A stretch of DNA of 64,000 nucleotides from Cyanophora paradoxa (taxonomy: Eukaryota > Glaucocystophyceae > Cyanophorales > Cyanophoraceae), in contig QPMI01000091.1 of assembly GCA_004431415.1 (NCBI GenBank), positions 22,872-86,871 on the forward strand. The letters are read 5' to 3'. Position 1 is the stretch's first letter, and each line of letters opens with the position of its first letter. A program made the translations under genes and the position numbers. Under the pieces are notes generated by a model, which was not told the origin of the DNA, did no database searches, and saw only the letters and a program-made list of their open reading frames with translations. Positions 11,811 to 25,251 of the stretch are shown one piece after another.

Positions 11811-12062
11811 TGCGGCGCCTCCTCTCCGCGTCGATCCGACTGAGACGCGTACCCCTGTCGGTCCCCCAATTCGGCGCCAAATCCACGCAGGCGCCGCTGA
11901 TGCGCCGCTAGAAACAAGAGAACAAGAAGCTGCGAAAACGGCGCCCCACCGCCGGGGCGCCGCGCGGGATGGTCAGATGGTGCGCTTCGATTCCATCCCG
12001 CGAGCCGTTCGGCGCTCACGCGCGAGAGCAGCATCTTCCGGTGGAAAGCCTCGAGCAACAAA
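11811..12062. promoter_or_regulatory. Divergent promoter region, glutamyl-tRNA synthetase / MED20
   Basis: 252 bp separate the two opposite start codons and must contain both core promoters. No TATA element is evident. Confidence 0.55.
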
Positions 12063-13147
12063 ATGGCGGCCGATGAGATCCAGGCGCGGCTGCGGTTCCT
12101 GCGGTGCGCTCCCGAGCCACGCCGCCGAGCGCCCGCGTGGCTCCGGCCATAGCTAAGCGCTTCCGTGCGCTCGGCAGGTTCAGGCAGGTGCGTCCGCAGG
12201 GCAGGTGGCGAACGTCCGTGATGCTCTACCTGCGAAAGCAGGCGCCCGTCGCGTCGGGTTCGAGAGAGCCGTGCTGCTTCGCCCTGCGGCCGCTAGCTCA
12301 CGGGGCGCGGCAGCTGGCGCGTCGATGCTGCCATCGCCGCTCGGGACGGACCCGAACATGGTGAAGGAGCTCTACGTGATTGTGCAAGCAGAGAACCCGC
12401 AAAACGTGCACGTCGTGTACGGTGGGGACGCCATCGCGCAGCACATCGTGCTCGAGGCATCCCGCGAGATGCTCGTGCGCCGCGCCGGCCCTCGCATCCG
12501 CCCTCGCCGCCGCCGCCGCCCACGCCGCTGCACGACGGAACGCAGAGCTTCATTGAGAGCACGAACCTCTTCCAAGCGAAGGCGCACCTCGAGATGGAGG
12601 CGGGCCGCCCCGCCACGCCCCGCCCCACGCTGGCGCGGCGGCTGAGCGGGGCGGGCAGGGGCTGGCGTTCACACACGGGGACTTCACGCTGCGGTTTGGG
12701 GCGATCCAGATCAACAAGGTGCACCGGGGGATGGTGCTCGAGCTGGACTACGCCGGCTGCACGGGGGCCGGCGAGGGCCAGGCCATCCTCGACGAGATGG
12801 TCGAGATGCTCGGCGGCACCGCCTCCTACGCCGACGTCAAGAACTACGTCGCCGCCCGCGCCGCCGCCGCCCGCTCCGCCGCCTCCACCCCGGCCGCCAT
12901 CGCCGCCTCCGTCGCCGCCGCCACGGCCGCCGGGCATCCGCCGAATCCCGGGGTGCCCCCGCAGGCGCCGCCGATGTTCCCGATGCCGCCGGAGCTCGGG
13001 GACGTGTGGGACGGCTCGCACACGGCGTACATGTACGTCTCCTTCTTCCGCTGCCTGCTCCAGAGCCAGCAGGCCGCCCAGGCGGGGCAGCACGCCCAGG
13101 CCAGCGCCCTCCAGCAGGCCCAGCAGCGCGCCTCCGCCGTCGCCCAG

Positions 13148-13184
<37 letters not shown>

Positions 13185-13222
13185 GCGGGGGGGCCCTCCC
13201 CAGCCTCACCCTCCAGAGCTAG
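12063..13222 (+). CDS. MED20: Probable Mediator subunit 20
   Basis: The ATG at 12063 opens MAADEIQARLRFLR. The recognisable part is the two-fold beta-barrel of MED20. The segment KELYVIVQAENPQNVHVVYGG (about 12363-12425) aligns in pattern with the human KLMYVMHNSEYPLSCFALFENG block. KAHLEMEGLAFTHGDFTLRFGAIQI, split by an intron, and HRGMVLELDYAGC match the YxYCDFLVKVGTVTM and RGISVEVEYGPC strands. The C-terminal part has TAYMYVSFFRCLLQSQQ, corresponding to the final helix, then a long Gln/Ala tail with a pure Ala run (about 13145-13185). Stop at 13220-13222. MED20 sits in the Mediator head module, which bridges activators to RNA polymerase II. The intron at 12600-12658 has a GC donor. The first exons (12063-12300) are poorly resolved. 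Confidence 0.58.
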
Positions 13223-13309
13223 CCCGCCAGCGCCGCAGGCGTCCCCGCGTAGCTAGCAGTCAGATCTAGTTCTTTACACAAGGGCCGCACATGTACAGGG
13301 CCCCCGCCG

Positions 13310-13890
13310 CTACCTGCGCCTGCCGGGGCCCCGCTTGCCGCCGGGCCCGGGCCCGGAGCGCTTCAGGGAGCCGAAGGTCTTGCCGGGGAGGGTGGGGAGG
13401 TCGGCGGGGCGGCGGCGGCGGCCCGGGGCGGGGCGGGGCGGCCCCTCGAGCACCTCCAGGTCCTCCAGGTCCTCGTCCAAGGGCACGTCCCACTCCACCT
13501 CCCCCAGATCCTCCTCCTCCTCCTCCTCCTCCTCCTCCGCCGCCGCCGCCGCGGGCGGCGGAGGCGGCGGCGTGTGCGCGCCCCTCGCGCCGCGGGCGCC
13601 CCGCTGGGGCCGCTGGGAGCGGGGCCGGCGGTCGCGGTCGCGGTCGCGCTCGGGCTTGGAGGGCCCGTACTGCAGCGCCCGGCGGAACTCGTCCACGCGC
13701 CGCGCCACCGCCGCCGTGATCCGCCCCGGCCTCCCCGGCCCCGCCCCGGCGCGCTCGGCCCGCCACCGGTGGCGTGCCGGGCGCCGGCGAGGCCCGCGCC
13801 GGGAGGAGAAGCGCAGGTCCTCCAGGCGGCGGCGCGTCTCCGCGCCCACCATGTCCCCGAGGCGCTGCGGAGAGGTCAGGGAAGGCCCGG

Positions 13891-13925
<35 letters not shown>

Positions 13926-15282
13926 CGGGGGGGGGGGGGCGGGGGGGGAGGGCCGAGGGAGGGGCACGCACGGTGAGGCCAGCGTTGGAGTTGGCCTTGC
14001 GGAGGCGCTGGATGGTCTCGCGCACCTCAGCGCGCGTCCGCTCGAGCTCCACGCGCAGCGTCTCCTGGCTGATGACGAGCGCCCCGGAGCCGCCCACGAC
14101 CCTCTGCTGCGCGTAGTCCGACGTCGCTGCGCGGCGCGCGTCAGGCGGCAGCGGCGGCGGGGCGCGGGGCGCGGGGAGCAGAGCGGAGGGGAGGGGAGCG
14201 GACCGACGATGAGCTTGAAGTCGGTGTTCTTGTAGAGGCGGAGGAGCTGGTGGGCCTGCGCCTCGATGAAGCTGTCCGCCGTCTGGCCCTCCTCCGTGTA
14301 CACCACGTGCACGCCCTCCCCGCCCCCCTCCTTGCTCACCGACACGAACCCTGCCGCCCCCGCCTCAGCCCCCCGCCCCCCGCCCCTCGCCCGAGCCAGG
14401 CGCCAGGCGCTGGGGGCAGACCCTGCGCGTACTGGGCGTCGAAAACGACCTGCGCGCGCTTGGTCAACACCCCTTCCAGGCTTCAGAGCACCCGTATCAA
14501 AGTCAGCGGTTGCCGACCTCGACCTTCCAGGAGCGAGCCGAAGCGAAGTCGATTAGCCAGTCGATTAGCAGCTGCCGCGCCTGGGAGGGGGGTGGCCTCA
14601 GTGAGAAGTGGGGCACCGCGCCGGAAGCTCGAGACCGGGCCGGGCGCGCCTGGGCCATCTCCCCTTCCACGGCCAGCTTCCTCAGGTGCTCCCAGGCCCC
14701 AATCTGCCGCCCGGCCCGTCAGCCGCTGAGCTCCGCCGAGCCGCGCCCTCCGAGGCTCGCCGAGGGCAAACGCGGGGCTCTATGGCGAGGCCGAGTGTGA
14801 AGGCCGCCGGGCGCGGCTCACAGTGTTATATCCGTCTACGACCAGGAGCGTGTTGCGCTGGCCCATGTCGACCTGTGCGCGAGTCGGCCGGCACGTCCCG
14901 GGTCCGGCAAACAATTGCGGACCAAAAGGTGCTCGTCCACCTCCGTCTTCCGAGCCTCGACCGCGAAGCCGTGCCGCTTTGGAGGCAGGTTTAGAGGACC
15001 GGACGCGCTCAGCCGCCGCACGAGGCTGCGAGATGCGCGTGACCTACCCGCGCGCACGCGCTCGGGCGCGGCCGGCGCGGCACACCTGAACCTTGCCGTC
15101 CCGCCGAGATACGAGCAGCAGAACCGACGGGCGCCGCGCGTCAGCGCAGGCGCCTCGTTGCCGCGCAGAGCCGCCGACGCCGCCACGCCGCACAACGCGC
15201 CCTGGGCAGCCGACGGTCGGGCGCTCGCCGGGCCGTCGGCGCGCGCCGCCGACGGCAGCGCCGGCCCCGTGAAGCCGAGCAT
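13310..15282 (-). CDS. YacP-like NYN-domain ribonuclease
   Basis: The YacP/Rae1 order of motifs is clear. RNTLLVVDGYN lies at about 14865-14830, on the far side of an intron from DEHLVDMGQ. VVFDAQYAQG is followed by VHVVYTEEGQTADSFIEAQA (about 14310-14250). KLIVG and then SDYAQQ lead to GGSGALVISQETLRVELERT (about 14110-14040). Asp in VDGYN, VFDA and ATSD-type positions are the metal-binding residues of NYN nucleases. The C-terminal half includes RVDEFRRALQYGPSK and a Glu/Asp-rich segment, ending at the stop at 13310-13312. The likely start is the ATG at 15282. The first 60 or so residues are Ala/Arg/Ser-rich and lack the fold, so they may be an organelle transit peptide. Bacterial Rae1 cleaves mRNA on the ribosome and plant homologues are plastid proteins, so a plastid role is a reasonable inference. 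One intron holds a 34-nt pure C run. Confidence 0.8.
13892..13948. repeat. Long poly-G tract (poly-C in coding sense)
   Basis: 34 consecutive G at 13892-13925, then 13 G (13927-13939) and 8 G (13941-13948), separated by single C. The tract lies within an intron of the YacP-like gene, where it reads as poly-C. The length is likely to be unreliable in any assembly. Confidence 0.95.
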
Positions 15283-15373
15283 CTTGCCCTCAGCAGTGGC
15301 TTGCGAAGAATCGTGTGCCCCCCCCCCCTGCACAGAGCGCCGAGAGGCTCAGAGCGCCGAGAGCGGCGCCATC
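15283..15373. promoter_or_regulatory. Divergent promoter region, YacP-like / ATG5
   Basis: Only 91 bp lie between opposite start codons, including a C-run (CCCCCCCCCC near 15320). Both 5' UTRs and promoters must share or overlap this stretch. Confidence 0.5.
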
Positions 15374-17100
15374 ATGTCGCGGCTGAGCGCCGCGACTTGG
15401 TCGGGCGCGATTCCTTGTTTGGTCACGCTAGCAGAACACGAGCTCGTATCTCTAAACCCGCCGCCTCCCCTCACCGTGCGCCCGTCTGAGCTCACCGAAC
15501 GTCGGGCGGACGTCGAGCTCACCGGCGGCCCCGCGCAGCTCATGCTCAACCGCTTGAGCTACCTTCCGCTGTACGAGGCGCAAATCCGGGCACATTTCGC
15601 GGAGCACGTCCCGCCGATCGAAGACCAGCTCTGGTTCGACTTCGCCGGCCGGCCGCTGAAGTGGTGAGCATGCGGCGCAGCGTTTGAAGCGTACGCGGCT
15701 GATCGGCACGCGCCGCGGCAGGCACGTCCCCATCGGCGTGCTCTTCGACCTGATGGCGGGGACCGAGGACTTGCCTTGGAAGTTGCAAGCGCACTTCACT
15801 CAGTTCCCGGCAGACACGCTGCTGCGCTGCGCGGGCGAGGAGACCGCGCGGCAGTACTACATGAACTCGATGAAGGAGGTAGGGGCGCGGGCGCGTCGCG
15901 GCCGCCCAGCGCGGCCGACGGGACCGCGCAGGCGGTGTACCTGCGGCTTGGGACGGTACGCCCCGTCATTGGGATGACGAAGCAAGACCAGGAGGCGTTG
16001 TGGGAGTCCATCAAGGCTGGCGCGCGCGTCCCCTCGCCGTCCCCGCCTCCCGCCCCTCTGACGCCATGCGGGCCTCTGCAGAGAACCACGAGCGGTTCGT
16101 CGCGGCGTACAGGCAGCTCACGGCGGAGGGCGCGAAGATGCCCCTCAAGCACGTGCCCCTGCGGGTCCTCGTCTGGGGCCGCCCCACCGCCCAGCTCCCC
16201 ATCATGCCCACCGACGAGTCCGGTGCGTGGCCCGCCCCGGCAGCCCGTCTCAGGCGAAACCCGGCGCGTCGCAGGGCGGGAGCGCTGCCTAGCCGACGCC
16301 CTTGGCTTGTTCCTTCCTGACCTCTTTCCCGAGTTCGCCCCCGCCCGCCCCCCGCCCGCCCCGGAGGCTCCGCCCGCACCCGCGCCCGATGCGCCGAGCG
16401 CCCCCTCCGCCGGCACCCCGCCCGCCCCCACTCCCGAGGCGCCGAACCCATCCCCCGCCGACGCCCCCGGGGAAGCCGAGGCGGCTGCCCCCGTGGCACC
16501 GCCCCTCGTGCAGGCGCCTTCCGCCCCTCCGCCCGGACGCCCCGCGCCCTCCGAGCCGGCGCCCGCCGGGCTCGCCCCGCCCGAGCTCCCCGCGCCTCCC
16601 GCCTCCCCGTCCCTCTCCCCCGCCGCCCCGGGGCGCCCGGTAGCCCGGGCAGCTCTCGCCGGCCCCGTCGGCCTTCCCTCCACGTCGTCGCACAAGAAGC
16701 TGCCGCCCCTGCCGCCCCTTCCCCGCGCCCCTCCTCGGCCTCCTCCCTCGCCCCGCCCGCCCGCCGGCCCGCCAGGTGCGGGAGGAGGCGCAGGGCGAGG
16801 CGGCGCGCCCTGAAGGGACCTCGCCGTCCCCGGCCTCCAGCCCGCCGGTCCCCGCCCGCCCCGCCCCGCCCCGCCCCGCTCGCTCGGAGACCGCCCCCTC
16901 ACCGGCCCCGCCCCGCCCCGCCCGCAGAGCGCGAGGCATCCGCGGCGGCGGCTGCAGCGGCGGCGGTGCCGGCGGAGCACGGGCAGTTCACGGTGACGGT
17001 GCAGGGGATCCGCCCGGCGCTCACAACGGGCCTCGTCTGGCTCTCCGAGGCCCTCGCGCACCCCGACGGCTTCACGTACCTCGTCGTCGCCCGCCGCTGA
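15374..17100 (+). CDS. ATG5: Autophagy protein 5
   Basis: The ATG at 15374 opens MSRLSAATWSGAIPCLVTL, the usual ATG5 start. The first ubiquitin-like domain contains LMLNRLSYLPLYEAQIRAHF and DQLWFDFAGRPLKW. The intron at about 15667 splits the PLKW|HVPIGVLFDLMA junction exactly where the family reads PLKWHYPIG. LPWKLQAHFTQFP and QYYMNSMKEA follow; the Lys in MNSMKE corresponds to the lysine that receives ATG12. MTKQDQEALWESIKA, ERFVAAYRQL and KHVPLRVLVW lead to the second ubiquitin-like domain. That domain is interrupted by a Pro/Ala-rich stretch (about 16320-16920, partly intronic) before VQGIRPALTTGLVWLSEALAHPDGFTYLVV. Stop at 17098-17100. The ATG12-ATG5 conjugate, with ATG16, promotes ATG8 lipidation. 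Divergent from the YacP-like gene with only 91 bp between starts. Confidence 0.92.
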
Positions 17101-17412
17101 GCCCCGCCCCCACTGCATGCGCACCGGCGCTGTCTCGCACTCGAGCTTCTTGAAATGAAATCAAAACGCGGCCTGGCCTGCTGCGGGGGGGCGGGGCCAG
17201 GAGGGGGGCGGGGCAGACGCGCGGGCGGGGCGCCGGCGACGGCAAGGGAAGGGGTGCGAGAATAGCCGCGGAGTACGAACGGCGGCAGGAGCGGATGGTC
17301 GACAGGCGAGGAAGAGGGCGGGGGCGGGGTATGCGGACGGTGTGGAGTGTCGGAGGGAGGAAGGCGGGAGGGGCGAGAAGAGAGGAGAGGATCGGAGGGG
17401 CCTGTGTGGGGG

Positions 17413-18853
<1,441 letters not shown>

Positions 18854-19068
18854 CGCTCCTCCTAAGTTCGAGCCTTGAGACCTCCAAGGGCGAAGGCCGC
18901 TCAACCCGTCGACAGTGTACCCCCGGGATCAATTTCAGAAAACAATTCAACTGAGCCGCAGAGGCAGCAACGAGAGCGGCGGCAGCGGAGGCAGCGGCAA
19001 CCGGTCGGCGGTGAGGAGGCCGACACCAGAAGCTGCGTTGCGTCGGTGCGCGACCGCGTGGTGGCGGC
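18854..19068. promoter_or_regulatory. Divergent promoter region, WDR5 / TOPBP1-like
   Basis: 215 bp between opposite start codons. A GGCAGCGGAGGCAGCGG short repeat lies near 18980. An open frame on the + strand here (ending before 19069) has no family features. Confidence 0.5.
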
Positions 19069-22000
19069 ATGATCTTCGACGGCCTCCGCTTCGCGTGGGC
19101 GGGGCCCGGGTCGCGCAGCCAGGTGTGCATCGCTCGTTCATGCGAGTTCCTTTCGCAAGGCCGCGCGCGGCGTGCCCTCCGGGGCCCCGTGCTGCTTCGC
19201 GCCAAAAACACGGACCGACCTGTGCTGGCGCGCAGCGCTACCAGGAGCTGGTGCAGGACCACGGGGGAACGTGGTACGGTGCTGATCTATGCTCTGGGGA
19301 GAGAGCGTTCGTGCTCTGTGACGACGTGAGGAGTCCGCTCTACAAGGTGCCCGGGCTCCCGCCAAGTCTGACAGGTCCGCGTGTCAAGCGTGCATGCGAG
19401 CAGGATGCGGTGCGGGAGAATTGCACGGTTGTCCTGCCCGCGTGGGTGGAGGAGAGCGTCAATCGTGGGAAGCTCCTGCCGCCCGACAAGTATCGCACGC
19501 GGCCACTGGCTGGCATCATGTGCACGATAGCTGGAAAGCTCGAAGTAGACGGCAACACTGCTGGTGAGCAGATGCGGCGCCTTCTGTGCCTTCGCACACT
19601 CTGATCGCCGCGAAGCCGAACGCGAGAGGATATCCGAACTCGTTGTTTCACTCGGCGGCGTCTACAGCGGCGCCATGGACCTGAACAAAACCACGCACAT
19701 CATCGTTCTCGTGCGCGCGGTGGCCGCACCAGCCTTGCCCGCCCCAATCCTGCAGCAGGACAAGGAGTACGAGTCGTCCGAGAAGATCAAGAAGAACATG
19801 AAGCTGAAGAACAACAAGAAGATCGTTGTGCGCAGGGCCTGGCTCGACGCCTGCATTGAACGGCAAGGTGTGCTCGCCCGCTCTGGCCCGGGTGGGGCGC
19901 CCGCCGAGGAGGGTCGGCAGCGTGCGCGGACGAGGAGGAATTCAAGGTGGACATCACCCCGCCGGCGGTCGCCGCCGCGCCAGCGGTCGCACGCGGTGCG
20001 CGGCGGGCCTGCGCTGCGAACACGGGGGCGGCAGCGAGCAGGGCCCGCAGAGGTCGACGTGGAGCGAATGGAGCGGGAGGCGATGGAGGCGCTCGAGGCG
20101 AGCCTCTACCTCGACTCGGTCCGGGCCGTCTTCTCCTCGGTCTGCTCCCCGGCCCCGTCCCGCCGCCCCGCGCCGGCGCCCGCTGAGGGCGGCGCAGGCG
20201 CTGGAGAAGGGGCCGGAGGGGCAGCTGCGGGACGCGACGCTCCTTGCGCGGCGCAGCGGCGTCTTCCGCCTGCCCCTCTGGCGCCGCGACGTCACGCACC
20301 TCATCGTCGTCGACCGGCCCACCGAATCGTGCCCCCTGCGCCCCCTCCTCCGCGCCCCGCCGGCCGCTGACGGCGAGACAGGGACCTGGGCCGGATGCAG
20401 GCGATGCAGGCCTCGCCGCTGGTCGTGCGGCTCGAGTGGCTGCGGGCCTGCGCCCAGGCGAAAGAGCACCTGGACGAGGAGCCGTTCCTCTACCGGCCCG
20501 CCCCCGCCGACGCTGACGGCGGTGTGTGCCGCCCGCCCCGCCCGCTCCGCTCCTTCCGACCCCCGCTGCAGCCCTGCCGCCGCGGGCGCCGCCGCGGCGG
20601 ACGGCGTCGGGCGCCTCGGCGGCGTCGCAGCGGGCGCCGGTGCCGCCTCCGGAGGCGTCGCGCGGCTCGTCGCCCGTGCCGGGCGCGGAGAGCTCGCGGG
20701 ACGGGTCGGCGGGGGCGGCGGCCGAGGATGGGGACCCGTTCGCCGAGTTCCTGACCTACTACGAGAACGGCGGCAGCTCGCGCGACTCGACTGCCTCCGC
20801 CTCGCGCGACGCCCCGGCCGCGCCCCGCGCCTCCCCGCCCCCGGTCGCCGCCCGCCCGTTCGCCTTCGCCTCCGCCGCCGCCTCGGCGCCGTCCCCCCCG
20901 CCTCCCGCCCTCGTTCCGTACCAGCCGCCCTCCGAGCCGGCGCCGGCCGAGCTCTCCTTCGACGCGTGCTCGATGCCGGCCCCCTCGGGCGCCGCGGGGC
21001 AGGTCGCGCCGCCGCCGCCCCCCCCGGGCCTCTTCGAGGGGGTCCTCGTCCTCTGCGACGAATCCCTGCCCTTCCCCTTCGTGCGCCCGCTCGGATCCGC
21101 TTGCCGTTCTCGCATCTCTGAGCCGCCCGCAGCGGGACCAGTACCGGGTCGGCTTCGAGCGGCTCGGGGGCAGCTGGTTCGAGGGCGTGCCGTCCCCGGG
21201 CGCCGAGCGGGCCCTTCTCGACCAGGCGCTCGCCTACGCGCGCTTGAAGGCTCGCCCGCCAGCCAGCCTCGCCGGCGCCCGGCCGCTCCCCGCGGGTCTC
21301 AGCGCGGCTGGCAGGTTCTGCTTGTGGCGGAGCGGAAGGCGCTGGAGGCGTGCGTGGCGCCCTTCCCGCACATGCTCCTCGCCCTCGACCGCTGGCTCCT
21401 CTTCTGCTTCGAGGCAGGCGCCCCCTCCGAGCCGCCGCCGCCCCTCCCGCTGACGCCGCGGCGGGCGCCAGCACCGGCGAGTCTTCAGCCCGCTGGAGGC
21501 GGTGATGTTCCGGCCGACGCCGGCGTGCGCGAGGATGGAGGGCCTCGCCCGCCGCCGCGTCGCCTTATCGGGCTTCCCCGACGTCGAGCGGAGCGCGCTG
21601 GCGGCGCTGCTGGAGGCGATGGGCGCCCAGCCGAAGGGCGCCGGGGAGCGGATGAAGAAGAGGGAGACGGAGATGCTGGTGTGCGCGGAGGCGCAGGGGA
21701 CCAAGTACCTCGCAGCCACCAACTGGAACATCCCCGTCGTCTCCGGCGAGTGGGTCTACCAGACCGCCCGCTCCGTGCGCCCCGCCCCGCCGCCCCGCCC
21801 CGCCCCGCCCCGCCCCGCCCGACGGCGATCGCAGGGCCGCATGCAGCCCTACGCGGACTTCCCGCCGCCCCCGTTCAAGCTCATCCCGACGCCCGCGGTG
21901 AAGAAGGAGAAGGACGGGCCGGCGGCGCTGTCGGGCGCGCCCTCGGCCCCCGAGGACAGCCTCTCGGGCTTCCCCCAGGGCTTCGGTGCGGCCGCCGCAA

Positions 22001-25000
22001 ACAGGCGCATCGAAGCTTCTGGCCTGACGCGGTGCGGCAGACGAGAGCAGCCAGGCGGGGCCCTGCGGCAGCGCGCCCGTCCCCCCACACGACGACAAGG
22101 AGAATTCGATGCCGCCACCGGTGCGCGCCGAGCCCCGGCGCGCGCTCTCTCTGTCTCGCTCGCCTCCGCCGCCGACTCCAGCGCCGGGACGCGCGTGTAC
22201 AGGAGCGGGGGCTCGCCCGAGCGGGGAGCTCGCAGCGGAGCTCGCTCCTCGCGCAGGTCATCGCCAGCGCCGAGAGCCAGAGCCCCAAGAAGCGTGCCGC
22301 CGACTCCGCCCGCCGCCCGGCCCTCGCCCGTCCCGCGGTGCGCTCAATGCGCCCCGCGCCCGTCGCCTTCGCGGGCTAGCCTCACGGGGACGCAGGGCGG
22401 GCGCAACCCGAACCCGTTCGCGGCCGGCGCGGCGCGGCGCGGAAGCCGGGGGGCGCCGGGGCGGGCGGGCGAGCCCCTCCGCGGCGTCGAAATCCTCCTC
22501 TCCGCCGAGCAGACGGTCCGGGCCGACTCTCCCCGCGCTCGCGGCCACGCGTTAGATTGTGCGCGCAGGCGCTCGACCGGTTCGAGGAGCTCTCGCAAGT
22601 GGCGCGGGGCCTCGGGGCGACCCTCGTGCACGCCCTCGCCCCCTCCGTCACCCACGTCATGCACCGTGCGCCCCTGTTCCCGTCCACTTCGTCTGCGCCC
22701 GTTCGCCCCGCTCACCTTCCGGTCAGAGGCGAAGCTGGCGGGCGAGCAGTGCGACGAGCTGCGGGCCGCCCTCGAGCGCGGCATGCGGCCGCACGCCGTG
22801 AGCCCCCGCTGGCTCTACGAGGTTCGTCCCCCGCGCCTCCCGCCGCCCGCGCCCCGCCCGCCGCCCTCACCCCGGTCTCAGTGCGACAAGCGGCGCGCGC
22901 GGCTGCCCGAGGCGGACTTCCCCTGCTTTGCGGGGCCGGCCGAAGCCCCCTCGCCGCGCCGCGCGGCCGCCTCGTCGGAGCCCGCCGCACCCGCCCTTCC
23001 GCCGGCCTTTGGCAAGGACCCGCGGAAGCGGGCGGCGGCCGGCGGCGGCCCCGCGCACTCTCCGCCCTCAAAGGCGGCGGCCACGCCGAGCCGCCGCCGC
23101 TCGCCGCGGCTGCACGCGGGCGAGGAGGCAGAGGAGCTCGTGCCGCCGGCCCCCGCAGAGGCGGAGGCCGCGGACGCGGATGCGACCATGGACCTGGCCG
23201 GCGAGTCGCCCGAGGTCGGCGGCGCGCCTTTCTTCGAGGACTGGGGTTCGGATCCCGCCGACGTCGCCCCGCCCCTCCCGTCGCCTCCAAAGGCCTCCGC
23301 CGCGCCCGCCCCGGCGCCCGCCTCGCCAGCCGCTGCCCCCGCGGGCTCCCCCTTGGCCCGGTCCCGGCCCTCCTCTGCTCGGGCCTCCCCGGCGCGCCCG
23401 TCTCCCGCGCGCCCCTCCTCGGGGGCCGCCGCGGCTCCCCGCAGCTGCAGCGCCGGCGGCACAGGCCGCTTCGTCGCAGCCGCGGGCGGCGGAGGAGGAG
23501 GAGGACGAGGGGAGGGAGGCAGCGTCGAGCCCCGCGTCGCGGTCAGGCCGGCCGACGCTCCCGCCGGAGCTGGCGCCGCCCACGCCCGAGGCCAGCGCGC
23601 GAGGGGGCGGCTCCGGGGCCGGCACGCCGGCCAAGGAGCCCGAGGCGCGGGCGGCCGAGGTGGCGGGGGTGCAGGAGGAGGCCAAGGACACGCCCATTCA
23701 ACGGATCACGAAAGGAATCGCGAACGGCATCACGAAGATCTCGCCCAAGTCCATCGCGAACGGCATCACGAGCGGCGTGAAGGCTGCCGGCAAGCTGATG
23801 GGGATGGCCAGCAGGCCCTTCACCCGGCTCTTCGGCTCGCAGTCCGGCCAGGAAGCCGAGCCCGGCGCCGAGGCCGAGGCCGAGGCCGAGGCGAAGCCGG
23901 ACGTTGAGGCCGAGGCGGAGTCCGAGGCGGAGCCGGCGGCGGAGTCCGAGGCGGAGGCGCAGGCAGAAGAGAAGATGGATGCAGAGTCGGCCGAACCGGT
24001 GGCGGCGGCGGCGGCGGCGGCGGCGACGGATCGGTCGGACTCGCAGAATGATCTGTTGGACGAAGACTTCATGCCGATGGGCAAAGAATTCATCCCGATG
24101 CCGGCGATGCCGGCTGCCCCGACCCCGGCGCCTGTCCCCGTCGCCAACTCCTCCCGCGCGTTCCAACGACCGTTACGGCCCATGCCGCCCCGGCCCGGCC
24201 GCCCCCGCGGTGAGCCGCGCTGCGCCGCCGGCGCCATCTCCGTCGCCTGACCCGCCGCACGGCAGCTGCCGCGCCGCAGGCGGTCTCGCCGCCCCCCGAC
24301 CCGGTCACAGAGAGCCAGGTGCGAGCCCGTTCAGGCGCCGGAGCGGGGTGCGGGAGGGCAGAAGTGACGGGGGCGGGGCGGCAGTGGATGGCGGCGGAGC
24401 CGTCGATCGAGGTGGTGTACAACGGCAACCCGGGGCTCACGGCCTCGCAGCAGCGCCGCTGCGCGATCGCCGACAAGTCCCGCGCCAACCGCGTCATCTC
24501 CTCCAAGGACGCCAACCTGCCCGACTCGCAGTACACCTCCTACCACCACCACCCCTCCTCCTCCTCCCCCGCCTCCCTGCCCCTCTCGGACTCGGAGGAG
24601 GCGCCTGCCCCCGCGCCCCCTCCCGCCCCCGCCCCCCGCGCCCCCGCGGCCTCCGCATCCCAGCTCCCCTCCTCCGACCGCGAACGGATGCCTCCCCCCG
24701 CCCGGCCCGCCTTTGCACACCGCCAAGCCTCGGCCTCCTCCCTCGGCCGAACCCTCCCCACGGAGCCGCCCGCCGCGCCGCCCGCCGCGCCGCCCGCCGC
24801 GCCGCCCGCCGCACCGCCCGCCGCGCCCCTGGACCCGCCGCTGCCTCCCCCTTCGCCCGCTGCGCCGCTGGCGCCGCCGGCGCCGGCGGAGGCGCCAGTG
24901 CCGGCACCGGCACCGGCTGCCGAGGCGGAGGAGGAGGAGGAGCTGGTGGGGGCATCGCCTGCGGCGGGGACGAGTTCAGCCAGCTGGCTGGCGCGCTTAG

Positions 25001-25220
25001 GGGGCAGCGGAGCGAGCGGAGCGGGCGGGGCCAGCCGATGCGCAGCAGGGGCGCCGCCCGCCTCTCCCCGTGGCCTGGGCGGCGGCGCCGGACCCCGAGG
25101 CGGCGCCGCTCTCGCCCGACGCGACGCGGGACGAGGCGGCGCGCGGGCCGACGCCGCCCGTCCGGCGCTCCCTCGGCCTCTCCAGGGGCGACGCCTCGCC
25201 GCCCTCGCCCGAGAAGCAAC

Positions 25221-25251
<31 letters not shown>

